DNA from: Pseudocercospora fijiensis CIRAD86
Lineage: Eukaryota > Ascomycota > Dothideomycetes > Mycosphaerellales > Mycosphaerellaceae
Reading direction: 5' to 3'
DNA length: 64,000 bases
Assembly: GCF_000340215.1 (NCBI RefSeq)
Contig: NW_006921535.1
Span: 2,050,483-2,114,482, forward strand
The notes under the pieces are model-generated. The model saw only the letters and a program-made list of their open reading frames with translations, had not been told where the DNA came from and did no database searches. Below are positions 21,921-33,149 of the stretch, in pieces. A program made the position numbers and the translations under genes. Positions within the stretch are counted from its first letter, which is position 1. Every line of letters starts with the position of its first letter.

Positions 21921-23757
21921 TTACACTTTGAGCTTGGCCTTCGAGGCCTTGGACTTCACAATCTCATCCTCAGGCCTCTCCTCGCCGTCAATGGTGTACA
22001 GCGTAGCAACACCCAATCTCGCAGCTTCCTCCTCAGTAAAGGTCCCATAGTAGTCCTCGTCATCCTTCTCGCCCAGGCCAATGGGCGGCCACAACTTGTT
22101 AATCGCATAGTGCACTGTAAAGCTCACAGTGAATCCCAACGGAAACGCCAGATAGTACCTGAGTTCACTCAATGTCAGCAAAATGCACTGAAGTCCAAGT
22201 CCACTTCCATCTGAACTCACAAATTCGTACAAGCCTCCGGCACCTTCACTTTCGGCGTGACAGCATGCGCGAATCCCGGCAAGAGATACGCCCATCCAAT
22301 GACCCACGACGCGAAACTTCTCCAATTAATCCCTCTCCAGTAATAGTACACCCCTTCCTTATGCGGATTATACAAATCACTCAACTTCACTTTCCGTTTC
22401 CTCAGAATCCAGTAATCACAAGTCATGATACCGACCATCGGGCCGAGGAAGACAGAGTATGCTGAAAGCACTGAAATGAATGTCGAGGCCGCTGAGAGGA
22501 GTTCCCAGGGACACATCGCGATACTGAGGACGAGACCGATGTAAGCTCCTCGCCTGATGTTGATGTATGATGGGAAGAGACCGGCTGTGTCCATTCCGGC
22601 GGAGAAGGCATTGTCGATCGTGTTGATTGCCAATTGGCAAATGACTAGGCCAAAGCCTGCGAAGAAGGCTGCAGCACGGGATTTGGGGTTGTAGTCTGTA
22701 TCGAGCCATTTCTGGACGAGATTCGGGGGATTCCAGATCGCTTCGCCGTAGACAGCTTGAGAAGCTGAGGCGCCGAGACAGCCAAGAGCTGGCATTATGG
22801 AGCCTAAGACGATGATGGAAAACCATTGCCCTATACTGTCATTAGTCAGTAGTCCTGATGTTTGATGGTAAACAGCCATACCGAAGACTTGGTCGCCGGG
22901 TCGTCGGGCGAAACGGGAGTAGTCCATTTGGTTGCTTAGGCCCACTGCGATGCTTCCGATCACAGTGGTAACTCCGTGCACGATCGACCAGCCGAGATCC
23001 CAGGATGATGTGGCTTTCGCTGGTTGAGAGAGTAGAGGTCCGCCTCCTCCTGCTTCGTTCATGACCCAGATGACCATTGAGAGGAGGGTGAGGGCTGAAA
23101 TTATGTTGAAGATCAGAATGATCCATTTCATTTTCTCGGGTCGGACGTATAAGATGGGGATCATGAGCACGTTGAAAATGATCCAGCCGACGAACTGTTT
23201 GGCATCCATTTTGGCGGATTCTGGGAATGGGTTCTTCAGGTTTTGATAAGATGGGAATATGGCGCAAAGGATGTTCTGCACGCAGAGCCCGCCTGTCCAT
23301 GATTGCACTGAGAACCAGACAAGTGAAAGGATGATTCGCTGGACTATGGCAAGGTAGCTGCCGTACATACCTAATCATGACCTGTTAGTAGATAGCTCGC
23401 GTTCCATTGCTGCATATTTCACTCACCCCAAATGTACCTGCTTACGACTGGAAACCCGATATGCCATTCAGCGCCCACGTAACCGTTTGCAATGGCTACT
23501 GCAGCGATGATAAACTTGCCAATGATGACGGCAAGGATGGCTTGCCATACCGCAAGGCCAGCGCTAACCAGCGACGCTCCCAGCTGGAAGTTACTCAAAC
23601 ATATTTGATTGATGGCCCAGAACGATATGTAGGCCCATCGCGTCCACGTGCGTCGGCTTGGTGGCAATGGTCGGATATCCTCATTGATCCAGAAACTCAC
23701 GACACTCCTCGAATTCGTGGGCAACCTGATGATTTCCAAGACTCGTCCTAGTCCCAT
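21921..23757 (-). CDS. NCS1-family nucleobase/allantoin/hydantoin permease
   Basis: Four exons on the minus strand: 23757..23427, 23370..22882, 22830..22221 and 22158..21921, with introns of 56, 51 and 62 nt, 555 residues. The protein begins with the family's substrate-entry region INEDIRPLPPSRRTWTRWAY and SFWAINQICLSNFQLGASL. It continues with about 12 hydrophobic helices, including SRYIWGMYGSYLAIVQRI, SNQMDYSRFARRPGDQ and GPMVGIMTCDYWILRKRKVK, all typical of the Fur/Dal4 branch of NCS1 transporters. The ATG at 23757 is the first in the open frame; a further upstream exon cannot be excluded. The gene is divergent from the hydantoinase at 25004. Because NCS1 members include hydantoin carriers such as bacterial Mhp1, uptake of hydantoin, allantoin or uracil is likely. 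Confidence 0.92.
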
Positions 23758-24059
23758 TGTGATCGTTGTTGAAGACAACAGCAGTGCTGGCTTACCTCCG
23801 ACTAACCTTTTGTATGAGCATACCTATTTTACTGATAGGCAAACCATCATGCATTCGCATGGCACGACTGCCGAAGTGTGCGATCCCAGGTGCGGGTCAA
23901 CATCCTCGCGGCTGTCCAGGATTCAAGCCAGAAGTAGGTTGTGCTGTTGGCCGACGGCGCGGGCAGGAGATAAGAAGTAAGTTCGTCGATGAGATGTCGT
24001 TGGCCGGCAGCGCCGGCAGACCCTCAAAATTGCTGTCCGTATATTACTAATCGGCTATG

Positions 24060-24600
24060 CATTCATTGCCACCTAAGCGGAGTACCGTCCTTGGATTAGC
24101 GCTCTTTATAGTGTAAGCCGCGGCCATTGCCGGGACCGCGTCCTATACGCGTAATTCGCTTAAATAGGCTATTAATCTTTAATAAAAACTAATTTAAAAG
24201 AAAATATAAGTAAATTCTTATTATTTAGCCTATAGCTCTAACTGCCTACTATAGAACTAGTACCTTAGTAGTAAGTCTAGTAGTCTAGAAACTATCTACT
24301 ATAGAACTAGCACTTTAGTAACAAGTCTAGTAATCTAGAAACTAGAAAAGAAACTTTTTTTAAAAAAAATAGTACCTTTAATAGTAAATGCTAATATAAC
24401 TATATTTTAGTATATTAAAGTCTATTAGAATACAATTTTTTTAAACAATATATTATAGTTTAATTTCAAATTCTTAATAAATAGTAGTTAGAATTTCGAC
24501 TTAGAAAGAAACATCTTTTTAATATAGATATACTCTAAAGTATTATAAGAATGTACTAGACTAAATATAAGGACTGGTTTTATAGCCAATGTATTACATA
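24060..24600. repeat. AT-rich, RIP-damaged repeat relic
   Basis: About 540 nt far richer in A/T than its neighbours, with very few CA or TG steps, which is the pattern of RIP. It includes a direct tandem duplication of a 50-nt unit (24246-24295 and 24296-24345). The two copies differ mostly by transitions. No reading frame survives. It probably derives from a transposon fragment inserted between the permease and hydantoinase genes. No terminal repeats or target duplication could be identified. Confidence 0.6.
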
Positions 24601-25003
24601 CAGATTACGTGCATCTGTCTAGTTGCATTGCAAGCCACCCTTTGTTACGAACTAGTCTATGTACGAGATAGGAAATTTCCGGGGCTGGAAATAACAACAC
24701 GGTCAACACCAAGCGAGACAATTGCCTGGATTGGCTATCGACACGCGCGAGCATGGTTCTGCCGCAGGGCTCTAGCTTCGCCGTCGTGCGAATCGCAGAG
24801 AGATGCGCCGACGCCGACGGCAGGGTGGCCGGTGGTGGGGAGTCACGTCTTCGCAGCTGTATTATATTATCAGACGATTGAGGTCAGGATGAGCTCGGGC
24901 AGCTCTCAGAGGCGCGAGGATCGAGGTCACTGTCGTTTTTGTTGCTCTTATATCATTTGGTGAAATTCATACTGGTGACTGGAGCTCAGGTTACAAAGTC
25001 AAA

Positions 25004-28000
25004 ATGGGCAGCGTTGCACAAAAAACAGTACGCATTGGCGTTGATGTTGGAGGTGAGTGAGCGAGCTGGGCTGAGAGCTTCGACTTGGCACTACTGGCCC
25101 AGACGTCCCAGGCTAAGCATGCTTAGGCACGAACACGGACGCCGTTGCGATTGAGCCGTCCAAGCAATTCACAGAATCTCGAGGTGTTCTAGCACATCAC
25201 AAGACCCCAACGACTCCCGATGTCACGGAGGGGATCGAAGCTGCGGTGCGAAATGTCCTCCAGAAATCCGGTCTCCCATCCGAGAGCATCGCAAGCGTTA
25301 CAGTCGGCACAACACACTTCATCAATGCCGTAATCGAGCAGGATGCCCGTCGCCTTAGACGTGTTGCCATAATACGTATCTCTAAGAGCTTCCTCCGCGA
25401 AGTCCCACCATTCTCCGAGTTCCCGCCAGGTCTGACGAGCATTATCAAGGGCTACGTCGGCTATGTTGATGGAGGCCTGCATATAGATGGGTCACAGGAA
25501 GCGCCGTTGGTCGAAGAGCAAGTCGTAGAAAGATGCGCAGAAATCAAGAAGCTGGGTCTGAGCTCCATTGTTATCGTGGGAGCTTTCTCTCCAATCGATG
25601 ACCACTTTCACCAAGAAGACCGAGTGCGTGATGTCGTGCTTCGCGAAATTCCGGAAGCGGATGTTGTCGTCTCGCATGAAGTTGCGAACATTGGTCTGTT
25701 GGAGCGAGAGAATGCGGCTATCCTCAATGCCGCCATCTTGAGATATGCAAAGAGGACCGTCAAAGGCTTTAGACGGGCGATGAAAGCACTCAACCTGACT
25801 TGTCCGCTTTTCTTGACGCAAAACGATGGCACCCTACTCGATTCTGCCGCAGCTGCCAAGATTCCGATCAGAACGTTCTCTTCTGGTCCAACGAATTCCA
25901 TGAGAGGTGCTGCGTATTTGACAGGTCATGAGACAGGTAGCCAGTCAGCCATCGTTGTCGACATCGGTGGAACGACGAGTGATGTCGGCGTTCTCTTGCC
26001 CTCTGGACTACCCAGACAAGCAAGTGCGTATGTCACAGTGGCTGGGGTGAAGGTAAATTATTCGATGCCGTCGTTGCACTCCATCGGTCTTGGTGGAGGT
26101 TCCATCGTTCGACAGCAAGATGGAAAGGTCACAGTTGGCCCGGATTCTGTAGGACACTACCTCACACGCGATGCTCTTGTGTTTGGCGGCAAAGTTCTCA
26201 CCTCATCTGACATTGCTGTGGCAGCGGGCAAGGCACAGATGGGCGATAGCAAAGCTGTTGAAACGCTGGACAAGGCGCTCATTCCTCAGGCTGAAGAGCG
26301 AATCAAGCAATTACTCGAAGGGGCTGTGGACATGATCAAGACCTCACCAGAGCCGCTGCCTGTGCTTCTGGTTGGCGGCGGTGCTATCCTGGCTCCCTCC
26401 TCTCTCAAAGGAGCATCAGAGCTCAAACTACCACCGTATCACGATGTAGCAAATGCTGTGGGAGCTGCCATCTCAAAGGTCGGAGGAATTGTCGACATCA
26501 TTCAACAGATTACAGACATCTCCCAAACGCAAGCTGTTGAGAAAGCGAAAGAGATGGCAATCCAGAAAGCAGTGGATGCAGGTGCTACCAAGGAGAGCAT
26601 CATCATTGCAGAAGTCGAGACCTATCCTGTGAGCTACATGGCTAACCAATTACGAACGATTGTCAAAGCAGTGGGCGAACTGGATATAAACATGCAACCT
26701 TCTTCCCTCGACGATGACGAGACAGATGGTGAAGGCGGTGCACCTGAAGCAGCCAAGGACTTTGCCATCAAAGTCGTGGATGAGCCACCAGTCGATCCTC
26801 GTACGTACAAGCCAACCATCGTCAAGAACGAACAAGGCATTCTGGAGTGGCAAATTACGGAGACTGATATCAACTACCTCGCGGATGGTTGCTACGTCCT
26901 TGGCTGTGCCGGAGGCGGTAGTCCAGCGGCCTCACGAATCCAGCTTCGTGATATGCTGCGTGCTGGCTACAAGATGCGTTGCATCCGTCCTGAGGATCTG
27001 CCAGAGCCCGGTAACATTTATTGGGGTGGCCATATGGGCTCTCCAGCGACGTCCAATGAACGTCTTCAATCTCTTGAGACAGTCAAGGCCTTTGAAGCAC
27101 TTATGGAGTATGTCAAAGATGACACGTTCGATGCCGTCATGGGCCTAGAGATAGGTGGTGCAAACGGCATTGAACCTTTCCTGGTTGGATCGAGTCGCTT
27201 CTACGACCGCCCAGTCATAGATGCCGACTGGATGGGTCGCGCCTATCCAACCTACTGGCAGACCACGCTCGCTGTCCACGCACCAGGAGAGCTGGTTCCA
27301 TGTGTGATCGATTCTGGAGACGGCAAGACCATCATCATGACCAAAGCCTCGAATGATGAAATTGTCGATCGTGCATTACGAGCCAGCTGCGCAGAGATGG
27401 GCTCTCGAGTCGGCAAAGCTGCGAGACCAACCACATCCCAAAGAGTGAGAGAGTATGGTGTCCTCAACACTGTCTCGTTAGCATGGAGAATTGGTCGTTG
27501 TATCGCCACCGCCGAAGTCAGTAACACGCTGTCTACCGTCGCAGAACAAATCGTGGAACAAGTTGGAGGAACCAAATCGGCTAAAGTCCTCTTCAGAGGC
27601 AAGATCGTTGGCGTCGAAAGACGTCTTTTCAAAGGCCATTCTTACGGTACCATCACCATCGCCTCCCTAAGCGCAAGCGAAGACGACGACTCTGCTGATC
27701 TCAAAGCACAACGCCTGCCCGCAGTCAAAGAATCCGGTACTCTTATCATCCCGTTCAAGAACGAGAACATTTACGTCGAGCACGTCGACGATGACGGCAC
27801 GAAGAGCATCATCGCCAGCGTGCCAGATCTGATCTGTGTCCTCGACGCTGGCAGTGGCAAGAATCTCGGGGTTCCTGAATTCAAGTATGGATACCGAGTC
27901 TTCGTCATAGGCATCACTTGTAGTCCAAGATGGTCCGACACGCCACGGGGATTAGAGATTGGTGGACCAGGCTCTTTCGGGTACCATCATATCGAATACA

Positions 28001-28059
28001 AGCCTTTGGGCGAGTATGTGGAACCTAGGAGTGTGATTGAAGAGTATGCTCCGAAATGA
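25004..28059 (+). CDS. Hydantoinase/oxoprolinase (HyuA) fused to DUF917 domain
   Basis: Exons 25004..25052 and 25127..28059 with a 74-nt intron (GTGAGT donor, GCTTAG acceptor), 993 residues. The first exon encodes the start of the ATPase fold, TVRIGVDVGG, and the join gives GGTNTDAVAIEPSKQF, the phosphate-binding loop of hydantoinase A. VGTTHFINAVIEQD, VVDIGGTTSDVG and SIGLGGGSIVRQQDGKVTVG complete the HyuA signature. From about residue 600, ITETDINYLADGCYVLGCAG starts a DUF917 domain with GLEIGGANGIEPFL, VIDADWMGRAYPTYW and ALRASCAEMGSRVGKAA. Such fusions are known in fungi and probably act on cyclic imides or hydantoins in an ATP-dependent manner. The open frame alone starts only at 25246, so the intron is needed to recover the N-terminus. 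Confidence 0.93.
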
Positions 28060-29485
28060 GATGTAGGCCGAATCTACCACAGGAGTTTGACTGCCTGTGG
28101 TAATGGTCTCCGTCGAAGTGCCATTTATCAGCTATCTGCCGGCCACGCCATTGAGTCGTGAACGATTGTCAAAGGCTGTGAAATGTAAAAGCGTATTTAA
28201 AGGCTGCTCTGTATCAGAAGTATCCTCAATCTCGTGTTCGAAAAGCATCAACACCAAAAAAGTTATACTGAAATAAGACTTTGACCCCACTGCACACAGG
28301 AAGCCGTGGACGGACTTTCGTGAAAATCACAGCAGATCTGCCTGGATCAAGTAAAATGGAAGAGAGACTCTGTATGCTATTCAATAACATGCGCCATGCC
28401 ACCAGCCCCAACTAGAATTCGCAGCGAGGCGTTTCTCCGACTTTCTCGACGAGGACCTTTTGTATACTTTTTAGGCTAAGGACAACAGAATACCGTTGGA
28501 AAGAGCGTCCTTTTACGAACGTTTTGAATCCTAATCTTAATCCGGTTCGGTTTGTTCCAAGGTTCGTAGAGCTTTCCTTGCAGTATATCGCACATTCTTC
28601 CCTAGAATCCCTACCCTTTCGACTCTATGAATATCTTTCAATAATACGAGGCGTACAAGTAGAAGGTGTGAGTAGCTCAACTCCTGCCAACGCAAAAAGT
28701 GGCGTACTGGTAAACGCATACTACGAAGCTCTTCGATTTACTGACGGTATAGAAGTTTCGATTCACAACTCTGCATGTTTGGAATACGAGAATACTGGAT
28801 TAATAACTCACGGTGTCTTGACTGATTTTGTTTGTCCTTCGTGCTACAATGTTCGAGTACATATAGACAACAGTTCTTTTAATGGAGATGTTCACCTTCC
28901 TCCGGGACGAAGCGATCGACTTTTCTGGGCCCACCCGGTCTTGCATGGTGAAATATTTCAAGTACAAGTGCATTGGGAAGGATATCAACATGGTTGATAT
29001 GCTGGCTCCCAGAAGAAGACAACCCATCCCCAATCGTCTTGGCAGTGCAAGCAATCAGAATAGAAACCAATGGTGAAGGCCCGAAGCATTAGTGCTACGA
29101 TACAATGGATCTTGTGATGGCGGAGAACGCTCGCAAAGGTCTGTGCAGATCTTGAAGACTGTGCGACTTGCGCTGGTCGTGGAGGGAGCTGGGTGCGTTA
29201 TTGGCAGACTGGCAGTTTGGAAAACTGCGCAGGGGACAGGCATTTTCTAATTTCCTAGCAAAAATACCTAGTCCTACGTGGTGCTCGTGCTTTTCATGTT
29301 GAAGCTCATGTGCTTCTTAAATGCCCTGTACATCAACCTCCCTCTCGATCATCCGTTGTGCCATTATCCATCTCATGGCCGATCTTTTTGTGTCTTGTCA
29401 TATGGTAGCAAAAGATGCTCCATCTCACGGCCGTGTTATCATATTCATTGGTGTTGTTCCTCGATGCGGGTGTCCAATTCAGTAT
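28060..29485. other. Spacer with an ATG-less open frame
   Basis: 1.4 kb between the hydantoinase and BAP31 genes, both of which end here. From 28416 to 28997 one plus-strand frame is open for 194 codons but has no ATG. Its later part reads like a plausible protein (GVLVNAYYEALRFTDGIEVS, HGVLTDFVCPSCYNV, HIDNSSFNGDVHLPPGRSDR) and the base composition is more A/T-rich than in neighbouring genes. It may be a decayed gene fragment or a missed 3' exon. I do not recognise it. Confidence 0.3.
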
Positions 29486-30386
29486 CTACCGGTCCTTCTT
29501 TGGGGTGTTATCGGGAGCGGAGACCTCGTCACCAAGACGGTTGTACTCGTTGCTTAGACCTTGAGCCTGCTTCTTCAATGCCTCGATCTCGACGTCTTTC
29601 TTCTTCAGCTGCTTCTTCAGCTCGGAGATCTCGCCAAGATCGCCAGCCTTACCAAGTCCAGAAGAGGTCTTGCCTGGGTTTTCGCCCTTGAGGTTCTTGA
29701 CTTCCTCCTCGAGGCGGAGAGTATCGAGGATCATGACGTAGGTGCGGTTGAGAATGAGGGAGAGGAAGAGGGTGAAGCCGCAGAGGTACATGTTGCGCTG
29801 CGAGTAGAACTTGCGGGCTTGCACCTCCATGCGTTCGCTGCCAGCCACCGCGGCAATACTGAGAAATTGTTAGGGGACTTCAAGTGATGTGAAGCCGAAT
29901 CTGCCTACCCTGCCGCTCCACCCTGGTACTTGGCCTGAGCCAGTTCTACCTGGACGCGGTAGACGCGGTTGACACTGTCAATGAACAGGATCAAGATGAA
30001 TATGAATGTGATCTGGATGAGGTCAGTGCGCAGGCTTGCGTGTGAATGGCACGTTTAGCCCACCTTTAATCCATATTGTAGTTTGGCTATCAGAGGATTC
30101 TCGGATATGAAGGTGAACAGCTTGCGCTTGATGGTGAAGGGCAGTGGGATAATGAGGGACATGAAGACGGTCATCTCGAAGACGAGGAGGGCGAAGACCT
30201 AGAAGAGGCATTGTCAGCATGGGACACTGGCTCGAGGTGGGATATGGGAAGCTACGGGAGTGAAGATGAGGCCAGGCATGTTGACTGCTGGGAACAATGC
30301 TATGTCGGAGGGATGAAGTGTGAGACGAAGAGGAGTAGGAAGCGGGCAGGAGTACGTAGACTTACGAGGCTGTAGTAGAGCGTCAT
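29486..30386 (-). CDS. BAP31-like ER membrane protein (Yet family)
   Basis: Four exons on the minus strand: 30386..30366 (only seven codons), 30198..30064, 30012..29909 and 29858..29486, with introns of 167, 51 and 50 nt, 210 residues. The assembled protein starts MTLYYSLVFALLVFEMTVF, continues LIIPLPFTIKRKLFTFISEN and has a second membrane helix (ITFIFILILFIDSVNRVYRV). A third helix follows EVQARKFYSQRNMYLCGFTL, and the C-terminus is coiled coil (KKQLKKKDVEIEALKKQ). It ends in KKDR, a KKXX-type dilysine ER-retrieval signal, as expected for this ER resident, which acts as a chaperone or sorting factor for membrane proteins. The tiny first exon is easily missed by gene finders. Divergent from DUS3. 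Confidence 0.93.
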
Positions 30387-30805
30387 GGTTCCTGTTTGCA
30401 AGAGCTCGCAGGTTGCTGGGAGGTGTTTCTGTGCTGTGCGAGATACTTCGGAACTCGAAACTCCAACTGAGGGCCGTGATGGTGCTGAGCGGACGAAGGA
30501 GGGTATGTCGAGTGTTTCAGGAGGGAAGTGAAGTGTCTGAACTTGTATGACAATCTGTGTAGTAGAGGTGTCCACAAACGAAGAGCAGCCTACAAACTTG
30601 GCACGGCCACGATGCGATGCGATGCCATGCGCCAACGCCAACGCCAACGTCATCGCAGAGTGGCTCTTGCTCAAACTCAAACGTGGCTTGAGGCGGAAAG
30701 TTATCGATAAGCTCCCAGAGTGGAAGTGAATTTCGCATGCGCATTGGTTTGCGTTTGCCTTGCCAGCCATTGTTATTGCGTATCGCCAATGACGCCTCGG
30801 TCAAC
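30387..30805. promoter_or_regulatory. Divergent promoter, BAP31 / DUS3
   Basis: About 420 nt shared by two divergent housekeeping genes. It contains a short CCAACG tandem run near 30630. No other element assigned. Confidence 0.35.
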
Positions 30806-33034
30806 ATGGCGTCGAACGAGAACCCTCTTGATGCCTCCGACTCTCTGAAGCGGCGTGCGCCTGATGATGCGTCTACAGAGAATTCTCAAAGCGACATCTT
30901 GCCTGGTGATTCAGCCACGACTCGAGCGCAGAAGATCGAGCGCCATGGCCATGACCATAATGGACAACTGAAGGGCAATGGCGAATTTGAGGAGCCACCT
31001 AACAAGCGCATCAAACTTGATAATGCATCTTCAGAGCCAGAGCGACCAGAACGGCAGAAAGGTGTGGCTCCAATCAAGAAGGAATATCTGGTGGATGTGA
31101 CCAATCGCAAGTCCGACAATCGCGCTCAATATGATGACGATGCCGCCGAAGCGGGAGGCAAGGCGTCAGAAGAGACAACAGGTGGTAGGGGTGGCAAGAA
31201 GACCAAGGGCGGACAAAACACAAATCGCAGCTGGGGAAGCTCCAAGGATGCTATACAATTGTGCAGGTCAAGAGCACATGCGAACGAGTTCTCGCCTATC
31301 ACCTGCTCATTTGGCGCAAGATGTAAGCATGAACACGATGTTAGACGCTACCTAAAACATGGCAAGCGAGAGGACATGCAAACCTTCAATGGCCAATGCC
31401 CCATCTTCGAGCAAAAGGGCAAGTGCAGAGATGGATGGAAATGCAGATGGGCCATGAGTCACGGGAAAGAGATTGAGCACGAAGATGGCCGGAAAGAGCT
31501 TGTGCAGATTGTGAAGGATGAAGCAAATGCTCTCGCAGAGCATGGCAAAGCAGACTGCGAAGATGAAGACTCAGTAGGGGTGGTCAATGTCGTTAGCAAC
31601 GCCGACAAGATCATCCTCCGCAAGAAGAAATGGCCGACGCCGAAATCCGACAAGATGGTCAAATGGCTAGACCAGACCCAGACTGGTGGCGATGATAGCA
31701 AGCAGGCCAAGGAAGAGCGACAGAACAACGCAGCGAGATTCACCGAGCCACCCTTACGGCCTTCAGAGAAACGGCGCATCTATTATGGCCCTGAGACTCC
31801 AGTACTTGCGCCTCTCACAACTCAAGGCAACTTGCCATATCGTAGGCTCTGCGTTGAACTTGGAGCGCAAGTCACATGGTCGGAAATGGCAATGGGTCTG
31901 CCATTGATACAAGGCGAGAAGCAGGAATGGGCGTTGGTGAAAGCACATGAATCGGAGCTGCAGTCACCGGCTTATTTTCCAAAGAACATCGTGCATGACT
32001 ACGACAACAGCAAGGACATTCGATTTGGCGTGCAGATGGCTGCCAACAAACCTTGGCTAGCCTTGAAGACCACCGAATGTCTGACAGCACTGTGTCCGAA
32101 TCTACGAGCAATCGACTTGAATTGCGGCTGTCCGATAGATCTCGTCTATCGCACCGGCGCAGGATCAGCTCTCCTTGACGCTCATGGCAAATTAGAAAAG
32201 ATCCTTCGCGGCATGAACACTGTTTCTGGAGAAGTGCCTATCACCGTGAAGATCAGAATGGGGACCAAAGATAAAGTCCCTACTGCCGAGAAGCTTTGCC
32301 AGAAGCTCATCTTGGGCGGACACGAAGCACAAGATATGAATCTCGGCCCTGCAGGTGTCGCAGCAATCACTCTCCATGGCCGATCTCGTCAGCAACGATA
32401 CACTCGCAGCGCAGATTGGGAATACATCGCCGAATGCGCAACTTTGGTCAAGAAACTTCGAGCCGATAGCGCCAAAGCCCAAGACACCATCCGTGAACCC
32501 GACGCACGAGACATGCCCAATACCTCCGACGGCCTCCCCTACTTCTGCGGCAACGGCGACATCCTCTCCCACATCGACTACAACGAACACATCTCCAACG
32601 CCAAAGTCGACAGCATAATGATCGGCCGCGGCGCCCTCGTCAAACCCTGGGTCTTCGAAGAAATCGAAAAGAACCAATACCTCGACAAATCCGCCACCGA
32701 ACGTCTCGCGTACGTCGAAAAATTCTGTCGTCATGGACTAGAATACTGGGGCGCAGACGAAATCGGTGTGGGCAATACACGACGTTTCTTACTCGAATGG
32801 TTATCATTCAGTTGTCGATACGTCCCGATCGGGTTGCTGGAGTATTTGCCACCGAAATTCGGGGATCGGCCTCCTGCGTTTAGGGGAAGGAGTGATTTGG
32901 AGACATTGTTGAGTAGTGGGAATTATAAGGACTGGATCAAGATCAGTGAGATGTTTTTGGGTCCTGCGCATAAGGATTTCAACTTTCAGCCGAAGCATAG
33001 GTCGAATAGTTATGAGATTGAGGCGGAGGGATGA
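30806..33034 (+). CDS. dus3: tRNA-dihydrouridine(47) synthase, Dus3
   Basis: Single exon, 742 residues from the ATG at 30806 ([11 protein letters not shown]). An in-frame ATG at 30737 would add 23 residues and cannot be excluded. The N-terminus is disordered and charged. Two CCCH zinc fingers follow: [12 protein letters not shown], then [20 protein letters not shown] with SH. The FMN-dependent TIM barrel includes [13 protein letters not shown], then [20 protein letters not shown] with the catalytic Cys in the CGCP motif, [30 protein letters not shown] and [18 protein letters not shown]. The CCCH fingers plus this barrel define Dus3, which reduces uridine 47 of tRNAs and some mRNAs. The stop lies only 15 nt before the assembly gap. 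Confidence 0.96.
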   Translation: MASNENPLDASDSLKRRAPDDASTENSQSDILPGDSATTRAQKIERHGHDHNGQLKGNGEFEEPPNKRIKLDNASSEPERPERQKGVAPIKKEYLVDVTNRKSDNRAQYDDDAAEAGGKASEETTGGRGGKKTKGGQNTNRSWGSSKDAIQLCRSRAHANEFSPITCSFGARCKHEHDVRRYLKHGKREDMQTFNGQCPIFEQKGKCRDGWKCRWAMSHGKEIEHEDGRKELVQIVKDEANALAEHGKADCEDEDSVGVVNVVSNADKIILRKKKWPTPKSDKMVKWLDQTQTGGDDSKQAKEERQNNAARFTEPPLRPSEKRRIYYGPETPVLAPLTTQGNLPYRRLCVELGAQVTWSEMAMGLPLIQGEKQEWALVKAHESELQSPAYFPKNIVHDYDNSKDIRFGVQMAANKPWLALKTTECLTALCPNLRAIDLNCGCPIDLVYRTGAGSALLDAHGKLEKILRGMNTVSGEVPITVKIRMGTKDKVPTAEKLCQKLILGGHEAQDMNLGPAGVAAITLHGRSRQQRYTRSADWEYIAECATLVKKLRADSAKAQDTIREPDARDMPNTSDGLPYFCGNGDILSHIDYNEHISNAKVDSIMIGRGALVKPWVFEEIEKNQYLDKSATERLAYVEKFCRHGLEYWGADEIGVGNTRRFLLEWLSFSCRYVPIGLLEYLPPKFGDRPPAFRGRSDLETLLSSGNYKDWIKISEMFLGPAHKDFNFQPKHRSNSYEIEAEG

Positions 33035-33049
33035 TGGAGTGGCGCTCAC

Positions 33050-33149
33050 NNNNNNNNNNNNNNNNNNNNNNNNNNNNNNNNNNNNNNNNNNNNNNNNNNN
33101 NNNNNNNNNNNNNNNNNNNNNNNNNNNNNNNNNNNNNNNNNNNNNNNNN
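33050..33149. other. Assembly gap of 100 N
   Basis: Exactly 100 unknown bases, the conventional filler for a scaffold gap of unknown size. Order and distance across it should not be trusted. Confidence 0.98.
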
